DNA of 64,000 nt from Euglena gracilis (taxonomy: Eukaryota; Euglenida; Euglenophyceae; Euglenales), in the NCBI GenBank assembly GCA_039621445.1, contig CP154954.1, positions 59,826,168 through 59,890,167 of the forward strand, written 5' to 3'. The notes beneath the pieces are model-generated. The model had not been told where the DNA came from, did no database searches, and saw nothing but the letters and a program-made list of their open reading frames with translations. A program made the position numbers and the translations under genes. Positions 37,637 through 50,900 of this stretch are shown here, in pieces; position 1 is the stretch's first letter, and the number at the start of each line of letters is the position of its first letter.

Positions 37637-39908
37637 TCGCTGAGCTCTTATCTCTTTAGAGTAAGAGCGAAGCTTACCACCAGGGAAAAGTGGGGGGTCG
37701 GCCCCCCCCCCTCCCCCGGCCCCCCCCCCCCTCTGGGTAGACCGTGAAAACCGCGGACTATCACCATGACCCCGGCCCGGTTCCCGGAATTTTTTTTTTC
37801 AGATGCGAGCGACTGGATTCCTAGTTTCCGAATCACCTGGGTTTGACCCCCAACTCCCGCCGCCAGGCCGAGTTTTTCACGCGCGAAGGTCCAAACTGTA
37901 GGTTACCCGCCCCTGGATGAGGCCCACCCCCCCCCTCGTTGGACTGCTGCCATTTCGGCCAAAAAATGTCAATTTTCAAAATATCTCCAAAATGAAGCCA
38001 AATCAAAGGAAATGTCCGGAGACCTAATTTGAAGCCCTTGGAACGCCCCATCCACCGGTATTTTGATTTCCCCGCAACTCCCCGCCTGGCCCGAGATACG
38101 GCCGTTTTCGGCGCAGATGGCCGTTTTGTACACTTTTCCCTCTGTTCGACTTAGCCGTCAAAAAGTCCCCCAAAACGACGAAAAAAAAAGAAAAATTTTT
38201 TTTTGCCCAAAACGATGTTTTTTGGCCTCCCGGACCCGGAAAAAAAACTGTTTTTGAGCCGAAAACGAGCGTTTTTCGACCCGCCAGCGCCCCGTTTTGG
38301 GCCGCCGACCCATTGACTTTGGGTCAAAACCGGGTCAAAAAAAGTCGAAAAAAATCGAAAAATTTTTTTGCCCGAAACGATGTTTTTTGGCCTCCCGGAC
38401 CCGGAAAAACTGTTTTTGAGCCGAAAACGAGCGTTTTTCGACCCACCACCGCCCCGTTTTGGGCCGCCGACCCATTGACTTTGGGTCAAAACCGGGTCAA
38501 ATAAAGTCGAAAAAAAATCGAAAAATTTTTTTTTGCCCGAAACGATGTTTTTTGGCCTCCCGGACCCGGAAAAACTGTTTTTGAGCCGAAAACGAGCGTT
38601 TTTCGACCCGCCAGCGCCCCGTTTTGGGCCGCCGACCCATTGACTTTGGGTCAAAACCGGGTCAAAAAAGTCGAAAAAAATCGAAAAAATTTTTTTTTTG
38701 ACCGACATGATGTTTTTTGGTCTCCCGGACCCGGAAAAACTGTTTTTGAGCCGAAAACGAGTGTTTTTCGACCTGCCAGCGCCCCGTTTTGGGCCGCCGA
38801 CCCATTGACTTTGGGTCAAAACCGGGTCAAAAAAGTCGAAAAAGATCGAAAATTTTTTTTTGCCTGAAACGATGTTTTTTGGCCTCCCGGACCCAGAAAA
38901 ACAAACTGTTTTTGCGCCGAAAACGAGCGTTTTTCGACCCGCCAGCGCCCCGTTTTGGGCCGCCGACCCATTGACTTTGGGTCAAAACCGGGTCAAAAAA
39001 GTCGAAAAAAATCGAATTTTTTTTTTTTGCCCGAAACGATGTTTTTTGGCCTCCCGGACCCGGAAAAACTGTTTTTGAGCCGAAAACGAGCGTTTTTCGA
39101 CCCGCCGGCGCCCCGTTTTGGGCCGCCGACCCATTGACTTTGGGTCAAAACCGGGTCAAAAAAGTCGAAAAAAATCGAAAAAATTTTTTTTTGCCCAAAA
39201 GGTTGTTTTTTGCCTTCTGGAATCCGGAAAAAAAATCCCCCACCCGAAAAAGAAAGAGAAAAAAAAAAAAAAAAAAAAACAAAAAAAAAAAAAAAAATAA
39301 ACTGTTTTGAGCCGAAAACGAGCGTTTTTCGACCCGCCAGCGCCCCGTTTTGGGCCGCCGACCCATTGACTTTGGGTCAAAACCGGGTCAAAAAAGTCGA
39401 AAAAAATCGAAAAAATTTTTTTTGCCCGAAACGATGTTTTTTGGCCTCCCGGACCCGGAAAAAACTGTTTTTGAGCCGAAAACGAGCGTTTTTCGACCCG
39501 CCGGCGCCCCGTTTTGGGCCGCCGACCCATTGACTTTGGGTCAAAACCGGGTCAAAAAAGTCGAAAAAAATCGAAAAAAATTTTTTTTGCCCGAAACGAT
39601 GTTTTTTGGCCTCCCGGACCCGGAAAAACTTTTTTTTGAGCCGAAAACGAGCGTTTTTCGACCCGCCAGCGCCCCGTTTTGGGCCGCCGACCCATTGACT
39701 TTGGGTCAAAACCGGGTCAAAAAAGTCGAAAAAAAATCGAAAAATATTTTTTGCCCGAAACGATGTCTTTGGGCCTCCCGGACCCAGAGAAACTGTTTTT
39801 GCGCCGAAAACGAGCGTTTTTCGACCCCCCAGCGCCTTGTTTCTGGCACAAAACACATGGATTTCAGTCAAAAGAGCTCCCTGGGGTGTGCCGGTATGTA
39901 TGGAGGGG
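37637..39908. repeat. Higher-order repeat unit 5 (10 monomers, A-rich insertion)
   Basis: About ten monomers. One (about 39195-39300) is interrupted by an A-rich tract. It ends at a truncated junction, GCTGAGCTACCC, followed by a noisy stretch to about 40400. Confidence 0.85.
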
Positions 39909-40408
39909 TCGCTGAGCTACCCGACCCCCCTGGAATAAGCCCCCCACCTTTGGGACTCTGCCATTTCGGCCAAAAATGTCAATTTCAAATATCTCCAAAA
40001 TGAAAGCAAAATGAAGGAAATGTCCGGAGAGACCTAATTTGAAGCCCTTGGAAACGCCCCATTCTACCGCGTATTGTTGATTTCCCCGCAACTCCCCGCC
40101 CAGCCCGAGATACGGCCCGTTTTGGCCCAGATGGCCGTTTGGTACACTTTTCCTCTGTTCGACTTGGCGTTTTCGGGGTGGGGGGTCTCAAAAAATCGAT
40201 GTTTCAAAATTTCCGAAAACGATGGCAAAATCAAAGGAAATGTCGGGACCTAAATCGAAAGCCCCTGGGACGCTATATGTAGGCGGATTATGGTTTCCGA
40301 GAAGATACGGGCGTTTTTTCGGCCATGTAGGCCAATTTAGGCCATTTTGTACACTTTTTGCACTGTCGACTTAGCCGTTTTACAGGCCAAAAAAAAAAGT
40401 TGAAAAAA

Positions 40409-41201
40409 ATTAAAAATTTTTTTGTTTTTTTTGCCCAAAACGATGATGCTTTGGGCCTCCCGGACCCGGAAAAGAGCAGAAGAAGAAAAAACTGTTTTTG
40501 AGCCGAAAAACGACCGTTTTCGACCCGCCAGCGCCCCGTTTTGGGCCGCCGACCCATTGATTTTGGGTCAAAACCGGGTCAAAAAAGTCGAAAAAAATCG
40601 AAAAATTTTTTTTTGCCCAAAACGATGTTTTTGGCCTCCCGGACCCGGAAAAACTGTTTTTGAGCCGAAAACGAGCGTTTTTCGACCCGCCAGCGCCCCG
40701 TTTTGGGCCGCCGACCCATTGACTTTGGGTCAAAACCGGGTCAAAAAAGTCGAAAAAAATCGAAAAAAATTTTTTTGCCCGAAACGATGTTTTTTGGCCT
40801 CCCGGACCCGGAAAAACTGTTTTCGAGCCGAAAACGAGCGTTTTTCGACCCGCCGGCGCCCTGTTTCTGGCTGTTTCTGGCACAAAACACATTGATTTCA
40901 GTCAAAAGAGCTCCATGGGGTGTGCCGGTATGTATGGAGGGGTCGCTGAGCTCTTATCCCTTTATGGGTAAGAGCGAAGCTTACCCCTGGCGAAACCCCC
41001 CCCCCCCAAACCCCCCCCCCTCCCCCCCCCCCCCCCCCCCGCCCCCCCCCCCCCGGGCCCCGACGGATTATCACCATGATCCCGGCCCCGTTCCCGGAAT
41101 TTTTTTTTTCAGTCGCGAGCGACTGGATTCCTAGTTTCCGAATCACCTGGGTTTGACCCCCAACTCCCCGCCAGGCCCGAGTTATTCATGCGCGAAGGGG
41201 T

Positions 41202-41242
<41 letters not shown>

Positions 41243-44200
41243 TTTTTTTTTTTTTTTTTTTTTTTTTTATAGAATAAAGCAAATGTCCTTAGACCTAATT
41301 TGAAGCCCTTGGAACGCCCCATCTGCCGGTATTTTGATTGCCCCGCAACTCCCCGCCTGGCCCGAGATACGGCCGTTTTCGGCCCGGATAGGGCATTTGT
41401 ACACTTTTCCCCTCTGTTCGCCTTAGCCGTTTTTAGCCAAAAAAGTCAAAAAAAAATCGAAAATTTTTTTTTGCCCAAACGATGTTTTTTGGCCTCAAGG
41501 AATGTCCGGAGACATAAATTAAAGCCTTGGAGCTCTATCTAACGGGATTTTGGTTTCCCCACAACTCCCCGCCCAGCCCGAGATACGGCCGGTTTTCGGG
41601 GCTTTGAGGCCCGAAACGATGTTTTTTGGCCTCCAGGACCCGGAAAAACTGTTTTTGAGCCGAGCCGAAAACGAGCGTTTTTCGACCCGCCGGCGCGCCG
41701 TTTTGGCCCGTCGACCCATTGATTTTGGGTCAAAACCGGGTCAAAAAAGTCGAAAAAAAACGAAAAAAATCCCAAAACGATGTTTTTTGGCCTCCCGGAC
41801 CCAGAAAAACTGTTTTCGAGCCGAAAACGAGCGTTTTTCGACCCGCCAGCGCCCCGTTTTGGGCCGCCGACCCATTGATTTTGGGTCAAAACCGGGTCGA
41901 AAAAGTCGAAAAAAATCGAAAAAAGTTTTTTTGCCCGAAACGATGTTTTTTGGCCTCCCGGACCCGGAAAAACTGTTTTCGAGCCGAAAACGAGCGTTTT
42001 TCGACCCGCCGGCGCCCTGTTTCTGGCTGTTTCTGGCACAAAACACATTCATTTCAGTAAAAAGAGCTCCATGGGGTGTGCCGGTATGTATGGAGGGGTC
42101 AATGAACGGGTAAGAGCGAAGCTTACCCCTGGCGAAACCCCCCCCCCCCTTCCCCCCCCCCCCCTCCCCCCCCCCCCCCCCCCCGGGGCCCCCCCCCCGG
42201 GTCGGGGCCACCTCGGGAACCGACGGATTATCACCATGATCCCGGCCCCGTTCCCGGAATTTTTTTTTTCAGTCGCGAGCGACTGGATTCCTAGTTTCCG
42301 AATCACCTGGGTTTGACCCCCAACTCCCCGCCAGGCCCGAGTTATTCATGCGCGAAGGGGTCCAAACTCGGTAGGATTTACCCGCCCCCCCTGGATGAGC
42401 CCCCCCCCCTTTGGACTCTGCCATTTCGGCCAAAAAAATGTCAATTTTCAAAATATCTCCAAAATGAAGCCAAATCAAAGGAAATGTCCGGAGACCTAAT
42501 TTGAAGCCCTTGGAACGCCCCATCTGCCGGTATTTTGATTTCCCCGCAACTCCCCGCCTGGCCCGAGATACGGCCGTTTTCGGCCCGGATGGCCGTTTTG
42601 TACACTTTTCCCACTGTTCGACTTGGCCGTTTTCGGGGGGTGGGAGGTCAAAAAATCGATGTTTTCAAAATTTCTCCAAAATGATGCAAAATCAAAGGAA
42701 ATGTCCGGAGACATAAATTAAAGCCCTTGGAACGCTCTATCTAATGGGATTTTGGTTTCCCCACAACTCCCCGCCCAGCCCGAGATACGGCCGGTTTTCG
42801 GCCAATTTAGGCCATTTTAGGGCATTTTGTACACTTTTCCCTCTGTTCGCCTTAGCCGTTTTCGGCCAAAAAAGTCAAAAAAAATCGAAAAATTTTTTTT
42901 TGCCCGAAACGATGTTTTTTTGGCCTCCCGGACCCGGAAAATTTGTTTTTGAGCCGAAAACGGGCGTTTTTCGACCCGCCAGCGCCCCGTTTTGGGCCGC
43001 CGACCCATTGATTTTGGGTCAAAACCGGGTCAAAAAAGTCGAAAAAAATCGAAAAAAGTTTTTTTGCCCGAAACGATGTTTTTTGGCCTCCCGGACCCGG
43101 AAAAAAAAAAAACTGTTTTTGAGCCGAAACGAGCGTTTTTCGACCCGCCGGCGCCCGTTTTTGGGCTGTTTTTGGGCCGCCATTGACTTTGGGTCAAAAA
43201 CCGGGTCTTTGGAAGTCAAAAGTCGAAAAAAAAAAATTTTTTTTTGCCCAAAGGATGTATTTTTTTTGAGCCCCCTCCCCAGAAAAAAACCCCGCCGTTT
43301 GCGCCGAAAACCTACGACCACACTTCGACCCCGCCACATTTATCACCTTATTTTTTTTTGCCCGAAACGCATTTTTTTTTGGCCTCCGCGGCCCGAGTTA
43401 TTCATTCGCGAAGGGTCCAAACTCGGTAGGATTTTCCCGCCCCCCCTGGATGAGCCCCCCCCCCCCCCTTTGGACTCTGCCATTTCGGTCAAAAAAATGT
43501 CAATTTTCAAAATATCCCCAAAATGAAGCCAAATCAAGGAAATGTCCAGAGACCTAATTTGAAGCCCTTGGAACGCCCCATCTGCCGGTATTTTGATTTC
43601 CCCGCAACTCCCCGCCTGGCCCGAGATACGGCCGTTTTCGGCCCGGATGGCCGTTTTGTACACTTTTCCCACTGTCCTACTAAGCCCGTTTTCGGGCCAA
43701 ACATCGAAAACAATCGAAAATTTTTTTTTTTTTCCGCCCAAACCACCTATGTTTTCTTGGGCCTCTCCGCCCGGAAAAAGTGTTTTGTTGAGGCTGAAAA
43801 TGAGCGTTTTTTCGATCGACCCGCCGGCGTACACTTTTCCCTCTGTTCGCCTTAGCCGTTTTCGGCCAAAAAAGGCAAAAAAAATCGAAAATTTTTTTTT
43901 GCCCGAAACGATGTTTTTTGGCCTCCCGGACCCGGAAAATTTGTTTTTGAGCCGAAAACGGGCGTTTTTCGACCCGCCAGCGCCCCGTTTTGGGCCGCCG
44001 ACCCGTTGATTTTGGGTCAAAACCGGGTCAAAAAAGTCGAAAAAAATCGAAAAAAGTTTTTTTGCCCGAAACGATGTTTTTTGGCCTCCCGGACCCGGAA
44101 AAACTGTTTTTGAGCCGAAAACGAGCGTTTTTCGACCCGCCGGCGCCCCTTTTTGGGCCGTCGACCCATTGATTTTGGGTCAAAACCGGGTCAAAAAAGT

Positions 44201-44640
44201 CGAAAAAAATCGAAAAATTTTTTTTTGCCCAAAACGATGTTTTTTGGCCTCCCGGACCCAGAAAAACTGTTTTCGAGCCGAAAACGAGCGTTTTTCGACC
44301 CGCCAGCGCCCCGTTTTGGGCCGCCGACCCATTGATTTTGGGTCAAAACCGGGTCGAAAAAGTCGAAAAAAATCGAAAAAAGTTTGTTTGCCCGAAACGA
44401 TGTTTTTTGGCCTCCCGGACCCGGAAAAACTGTTTTCGAGCCGAAAACGAGTGTTTTTCGACCCGCCGGCGCCCTGTTTCTGGCTGTTTCTGGCACAAAA
44501 CACATTGATTTCAGTCAAAAGAGCTCCATGGGGTGTGCCGGTATGTATGGAGGGGTCGCTGAGCTCTTATCCCTTTATGGGTAAGAGCGAAGCTTACCCC
44601 TGGCGAAACCCCCCCCCTCGACCCCCCCCGGGGGGCCCCG
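40409..44640. repeat. Rearranged type-A units with variant junctions
   Basis: Short monomer runs separated by junctions carrying the CCC/GGG form of the hairpin (40950, 44563) or half of it (42110). A pure T tract at about 41204-41270 interrupts one unit. 42240-42840 is nearly identical to 53040-53640. Confidence 0.82.
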
Positions 44641-44999
44641 CCATTTTAGGGCATTTTGTACACTTTTCCCTCTGTTCGCCTTAGCCGTTTTCGGCCAAAA
44701 AAGTCAAAAAAAATCGAAAATTTTTTTTTGCCCGAAACGGTGTTTTTTGGCCTCCCGGACATTTTTTTATTTTTTTTATTTCGTTTTTTTTTTTTTTAAA
44801 GGGGTCGGAAGAGGCACGAACAGAAAGAAGAAAAGGCAAGACGATGTTTTTTGGCCTCCCGGACCCGGAAAAACTGTTTTCGAGCCGAAAACGAGCGTTT
44901 TTCGACCCGCCGGCGCCCTGTTTCTGGCTGTTTCTGGCACAAAACACATTGATTTCAGTCAAAAGAGCTCCATGGGGTGTGCCGGTATGTATGGAGGGG

Positions 45000-47900
45000 T
45001 CGCTGAGCTCTTATCTCTTTAGAGTAAGAGCGAAGCTTACCACCCCGGGAGGGGGGGTCGGACCCCCCGCCCCCCCCGCCCCCCCCGCCCCCCCGCCCCC
45101 CCCCGGTAGGTCCGTAACCCCGGGGAATCGATGTGACTGGATTTCCGGGCTCCCAAAGTGAATGGCCCATAGGTTAGGGGACGGTCCCTAGTACCTCCAG
45201 AGCCCTTCGGTTACCCGCAACTCCCCGCCAGTCCGGAGATATGGCCCGAGCAAAAAAGTTGTCTACCGTTTTTTTTTCCGGGGAAATTTCAGGGTCATTT
45301 TGGGGTCAAAAAATCGATAATTTCAAAATATCTCGAAAACGCCGGGGAGTTGCGAAAAAGTAAAGAGGGCGTCATTCCTCAACTTTGGGACGCCCGATCG
45401 ATCGGTATGCGCGGTTTGGGCCAACTCCCCGCCTGGCCCGAGATACGGCCGTTTTGGGGTTTTGGGCCAGTTTGGCCAGTTTTGGCCATTTTGGGCCCGT
45501 TCGGGGCCCGAAACCGTAATTTGCCCGTATCTCGGGCTAGACGAGGAGTTGGACCCCAAACCAGGGGGTCAATCATTAGGTTTAGGGGGTGGTTTTGACC
45601 GTTTTTTGGGGTTCCCGGGGCCTGGTTGTGCCATTTTGGGCCATTTTTGGGTATTCGGGGACCCCTGCGGGGGGTTCGAGGGCCGCCGGGCTGGGGTCCA
45701 AAAATCGAAAATTTCAAAATATCTCGAAAACGCTGCGGAGTTGAGGAAAAGTGATGGCGACCTTATTTGACGACCTTGGAACGCCCTATCGATCGGTATG
45801 CGCGGTTTGGGACAACTCCTCGCCTAGCCCGAGATACGGCCGTTTTGGGGGTTTTGGGCCCGTTTTGCCAGTTTTGGCCCGTTTAGGGCCCGAAACCGTA
45901 AATTGGCCTTATCTCGGGCTAGACGGGGAGTTGGGACCCAAACTGGGGGTCAAACATTACGTTTAGGGGGGGGTTTTGACCGTTTTTTGGGGTTCCCGGG
46001 GTCTGGTTGTGCGATTTTGGCCAGTTTTGGGTATTCAGGGACCCCATCGCGCGCCGTCAGGGCGGCTGGGTGAGGGGGGGTCGGGTGGCAGGTCGGGACC
46101 CAAAATTTTGAAAAAATTTTTTTCGCTCAAAAACACTTTTTTTCACTTCAGAACATCAAAAAAAGTGTTTTTGAGCGAAAAAAAATTTCCGCCCCGGCCC
46201 CCCCCCCCCCCCCCCCCCCGGCTAGGCCCCGCCCCCCCCTGGCCGGTGGACAATGTTTTTTGGCCTCGAGGACCCGTAAAACCTGTTTTTGAGTCGAAAA
46301 TGAGCGTTTTTCGACCCGCCAGCGCCCCGTTTTGGGCCGCCAACCCATTGATTTTGGCTCAAAACTGGATCAAAAAAGTCGAAAATTTTGAATTTTTTTT
46401 GCCCAAAACGGTGTTTTTTGCCTTCCCAGACCCGGAAAAAGTGATTTTGAGCCGAAAATGACGCTTTTTTTTTTTTTTTTTTTTTTTTTTCTCAATTTTG
46501 TTTTCCGGGCGGGGTGGTCTACCCCTCCCGCAAAGAGCCTCATCTCTACGTCACACCATGGTCAATGAGCTCTTCTCCCTTTAGAGTAAGAGCGACGCTT
46601 ACCACCGGGGCCGGAGGGGGGTCGGACCCCCCGCCCGCCCCCCCCCCCCCCCCCCCGCCCCCCCCGCCCCCCCTGGGTAGGTCCGGAAACCCCGGATATC
46701 AATGTGACTGGATTTCCGGGCTCCCAAAGTGAATGGCCCATAGGTTAGGGGACGGTCCCTAGTACCTCCAGAGCCCTTCGGTTACCCGCAACTCCCCGCC
46801 AGTCCGGAGATATGGCCCGAGCAAAAAAGTTGTCTACCGTTTTTTTTTCCGGGGAAATTTCAGGGTCATTTTGGGGTCAAAAAATTGATAATTTCAAAAT
46901 ATCTCGAAAACGCCGGGGAGTTGCGAAAAAGTAAAGAGGGCGTCATTCCTCAACTTTGGGACGCCCGATCGATCGGTATGCGCGGTTTGGGCCAACTCCC
47001 CGCCTGGCCCGAGATACGGCCGTTTTGGGGTTTTGGGCCCGTTTTGCCAGTTTTGGCCATTTTGGGCCCGTTCGGGCCCGAAACCGAAATTTGCCCGTAT
47101 CTCGGGCTAGACGGGGAGTTGGACCCCAAACCAGGGGGTCAAACATGAGGTTTAGGGGGGGGGTTTTGAGCGTTTATAGGGGTTCGCGGGGGCTGGTTGG
47201 GCCATTTTGGGCCATTTTTGGGTATTCGGGGACCCCTGCGGGGTTCGAGGGCCGCCGGGCTGGGTCCAAAAAAAAAATTTCAAAATATCTCGAAAACGCT
47301 GCGGAGTTGAGGAAAAGTGACGGCGACCTCATTTGACGACCTTGGAACGCCCGATCGATCGGTATGCGCGGCTTGGGCCAACTCCTCGCCTAGCCCGAGA
47401 TACGGCCGTTTTGGGGGGTTTGGGCCCGTTTTGCCAGTTCTGGCCTGTTCGGGGCCCGAAACCGTAAATTGGCCGTATCTCGGGCCAGACGGGGAGTTGG
47501 GACCCAAACTGGGGGTCAAACATTACGTTTAGGGGGGGTTTTGACCGTCTTTTAGGGTTCCCGGGGTCTGGTTGTGCCATTTTGGCCAGTAGAGTTTTTG
47601 GGGTAATTCGGGGACCCCATTCGCGCCGCCGTCAGGGCGGCTGGGGATGAGTTGCGCTGAGGGCTGGGGTAAGAGCAGGTCGGGAAATGGGAAATAAGGG
47701 CAATCAGAGGCGGGGTGACAGAAACAGTATCCAAAGAAATGAGAGGGAGCAGGGGGTGAGGGGTGGGCAGGTCGGGACCCCAAAATTTTGAAAAAATTTT
47801 TTCGCTCAAAAAACACTTTTTTTCACTTCAGAACATCAAAAAAAGTGTTTTTGATCGAAAAAAAATTTCCGCCCCATACCCCCCCCCCCACCCCCCCCCG

Positions 47901-50900
47901 GCTAGGCCCCGCCCCCCCTGGCCGGTGGACAATGTTTTTTTTGGCCTCGAGCCCGTAAACCTGTTTTTGGAGGTCGAAAAATGAGCGTTTTTCGACCCGC
48001 CAGCGCCCCGTTTTGGGCCGCCAACCCATTGATTTTGGCTCAAAACTGGATCAAAAAAGTCGAAAATTTTGAATTTTTTTTGCCCAAAACGGTGTTTTTT
48101 GCCTTCCCAGACCCGGAAAAAGTGATTTTGAGCCGAAAATGAGTGTTTTTCCGGGGCCGGGGTGGTCTCCCAAAGAGCTCAGCTCTACGTCACACCCTGG
48201 TCGCTGAGCTCTTATCTCTTTAGAGTAAGAGCGAAGCTTACCACCGGGGCCGGAGGGGGGGTCGGACCCCCCCGCCCCCCCCGCCCCCCCCCGCCCCCCC
48301 CCGCCCCCCCTGGGTAGGTCCGGAAACCCCGGGATTATCGATGTGACTGGATTTCCGGGCTCCCAAAGTGAATGGCCCATAGGTTAGGGGACGGTCCCTA
48401 GTACCTCCAGAGCCCTTCGGTTACCCGCAACTCCCCGCCAGTCCGGAGATATGGCCCGAGCAAAAAAGTTGTCTACCGTTTTTTTTTCCGGGGAAATTTC
48501 AGGGTCATTTTGGGGTCAAAAAATTGATAATTTCAAAATATCTCGAAAACGCCGGGGAGTTGCGAAAAAGTAAAGAGGGCGTCATTCCTCAACTTTGGGA
48601 CGCCCGATCGATCGGTATGCGCGGTTTGGGCCAACTCCTCGCCTAGCCCGAGATACGGCCGTTTTGGGGTTTTGGGCCAGTTTGGCCAGTTTTGGCCATT
48701 TCGGGCCCGTTCGGGGCCCGAAACCGTAATTTGCCCGTATCTCGGGCTAGACGGGGAGTTGGACCCCAAACCAGGGTGTCAAACTTTAGTTTTAGGGGGG
48801 GTTTTGACCGTTTTTTGGGGTTCCCGGGGCCTGGTTGTGCCATTTTGGGCCATTTTTGGGTATTCGGGGACCCCTGCGGGGGGTTCGAGGGCCGCCGGGC
48901 TGGGGTCCAAAAATCGAAAATTTCAAAATATCTCGAAAACGCTGCGGAGTTGAGGAAAAGTGATGGCGACCTTATTTGACGACCTTGGAACGCCCTATCG
49001 ATCGGTATGCGCGGTTTGGGACAACTCCTCGCCTAGCCCGAGATACGGCCGTTTTGGGGGTTTTGGGCCCGTTTTGCCAGTTTTGGCCCGTTTAGGGCCC
49101 GAAACCGTAAATTGGCCTTATCTCGGGCTTTTTGGGGGTTTTTTTTTTTGACCGTTTTTTTTTTTGTGTGCGATTTTGGCCAGGGAAAAATTTACCCAAA
49201 TTTCAAAAAAAATTTTTTTTTTTTTTTCGAACATCAAAAAAAAAGTGTTTTTCAAAAAAACCCCCCATCCCCCCCCCCCCCCCCCCCCCCCCCCATTGGG
49301 AAGTCCCCCATGTTTTTGACCTCCCGACCCAAATGTTTTGAAATGAGTTTTTTGGGAAAAAGGGGGAAAAAACGAACCAGTCCAAGAAACCCCCCAAAAA
49401 ATGGAAGCGAAAAAAAAAAAATCACCCCCCCGCCCCAACCCCCCCCACCCTGGGGTTTTTTGCCCCCCACCGTTTCTCGGGCTAACTGATTTTGGCCCAC
49501 CGGAGTCAAAATTACGTTATTTTGACCGTTTTTTGGGGTTCCCGGGGTCTGGTTGTGCATTTTGGCCATTTTTGGGTTCGGGGACCCCATCCCGCGCCGT
49601 ATGGCGGCTGGGGAGGGTCGGGTCAGGTCGGTCCCAAAATTTTGAAAAATTTTTTTCGCTCAAAACACCCCAGACCCAAAAAAAGTGTTTTTGAGCGAAA
49701 AAAATTTCCGACCCGTCCCCCCCCCCCCCCCCCCCCCGGCCCCCCGCCCCCCCTGGCCGTGGACAAATGTTTTTTGGCCTCGGACCCGTAATGTTTTTGA
49801 GTCGAAATGACGTTTTTCGACCCGCCAGCGCCCCGTTTTGGGCCGCCAACCCGATTTTGGTCAAAACTGGTCAAAAATCGAAAAATTTTGAATTTTTGCC
49901 CAAACTTTTTTTGCCTTCCCAGACCCGGAAAAGTGATTTTGGGGCCGAAAATGAGTGTTTTTTTCGGGGCCGGGGTGGTCTCCCAAGAGCTCAGCTCTAC
50001 ATCACACCCTGTCGCTGAGCTCTTATCTCTTTCGAGTAAGAGCGAAGCATACCACCGGCCGATCGGACCCCCCCGCCCCCCCCCCCCCCGCCCCCCCCGC
50101 CCCCCCCTGGGTAGGTCCTGTCACCCGAGGATTATCGGTGATTTTTGGACCCAAAGTGAATAGCCTATCGGTTAGGAGAGGTCCCAATTTTCCAACGCAC
50201 CCCCCATAATACCCCTAACTCCCCGCCCGTTTGAGATATGGCCCGAGCAAAAAAGTTGTACCGTTTTTTTTTTTCCGGGGAAATTGCAGGTCATTTTGGG
50301 GTCAAAAATCGAAAAATTCAAAATATCTCGAAAACGCTGCCGAGTTGCAAAAAGTGAGGACGTCTTCCACAACTTTGGGACGCCCGATCGATCGGTATGC
50401 GGTTTGGGCCAACTCCCGCCTAGCCCGAGATACGGCCGTTTTGGGGTTTTGGGCCAGTTTGGCCAGTTTTTGCCATTTCGGGGCTGTTCGGGGCCCGCGA
50501 AATTGGCCGTATCTCGGGCTATGAGGAGTTGGAACCCAAACCAGGGGGTCAATCATTAGGTTTAGGGGGGGTTGACACCGTTTTTTGGGGTTCCCGGGGT
50601 CTGGTTGTGCCATTTTGGGCCAGTTTTGGGTATTCGGGGACCCAACGGGCGCCGTCAGGGCCGCCGGGCTGGGGGTCCAAAAATCAAAAAATTCAAAATA
50701 TCTCGAAAACGCTGCGGAGTTGAGGAAAAGTGATGGCGACCTTATTAGACGAACTTGCAACGCCCGATCGATCGGTATGCGCGATTTGGGACAACTCGTC
50801 GCCTAGCCCGAGATACGGCCGTTTTGGGAGTTTTGGGCCAGTTTTGCCAGTTCTGGTCCGTTCGGGGCCCGAAACCGTAAATTGGCCGTATCTCGGGCTA

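Noticed and set aside
31882-39533. Dozens of ~60-170-codon ORFs of the MGRRPIDFGSKPGQ and GGPKRGAGGSKNARF type
   Set aside because: They repeat every ~163 bp in step with the satellite monomer, occur in several frames on both strands, and carry frame-breaking length changes in homopolymers. No gene is implied.
31214-39908. CRISPR-like regular repeats
   Set aside because: Repeats are long, directly adjacent and without unique spacers; this is eukaryotic satellite.
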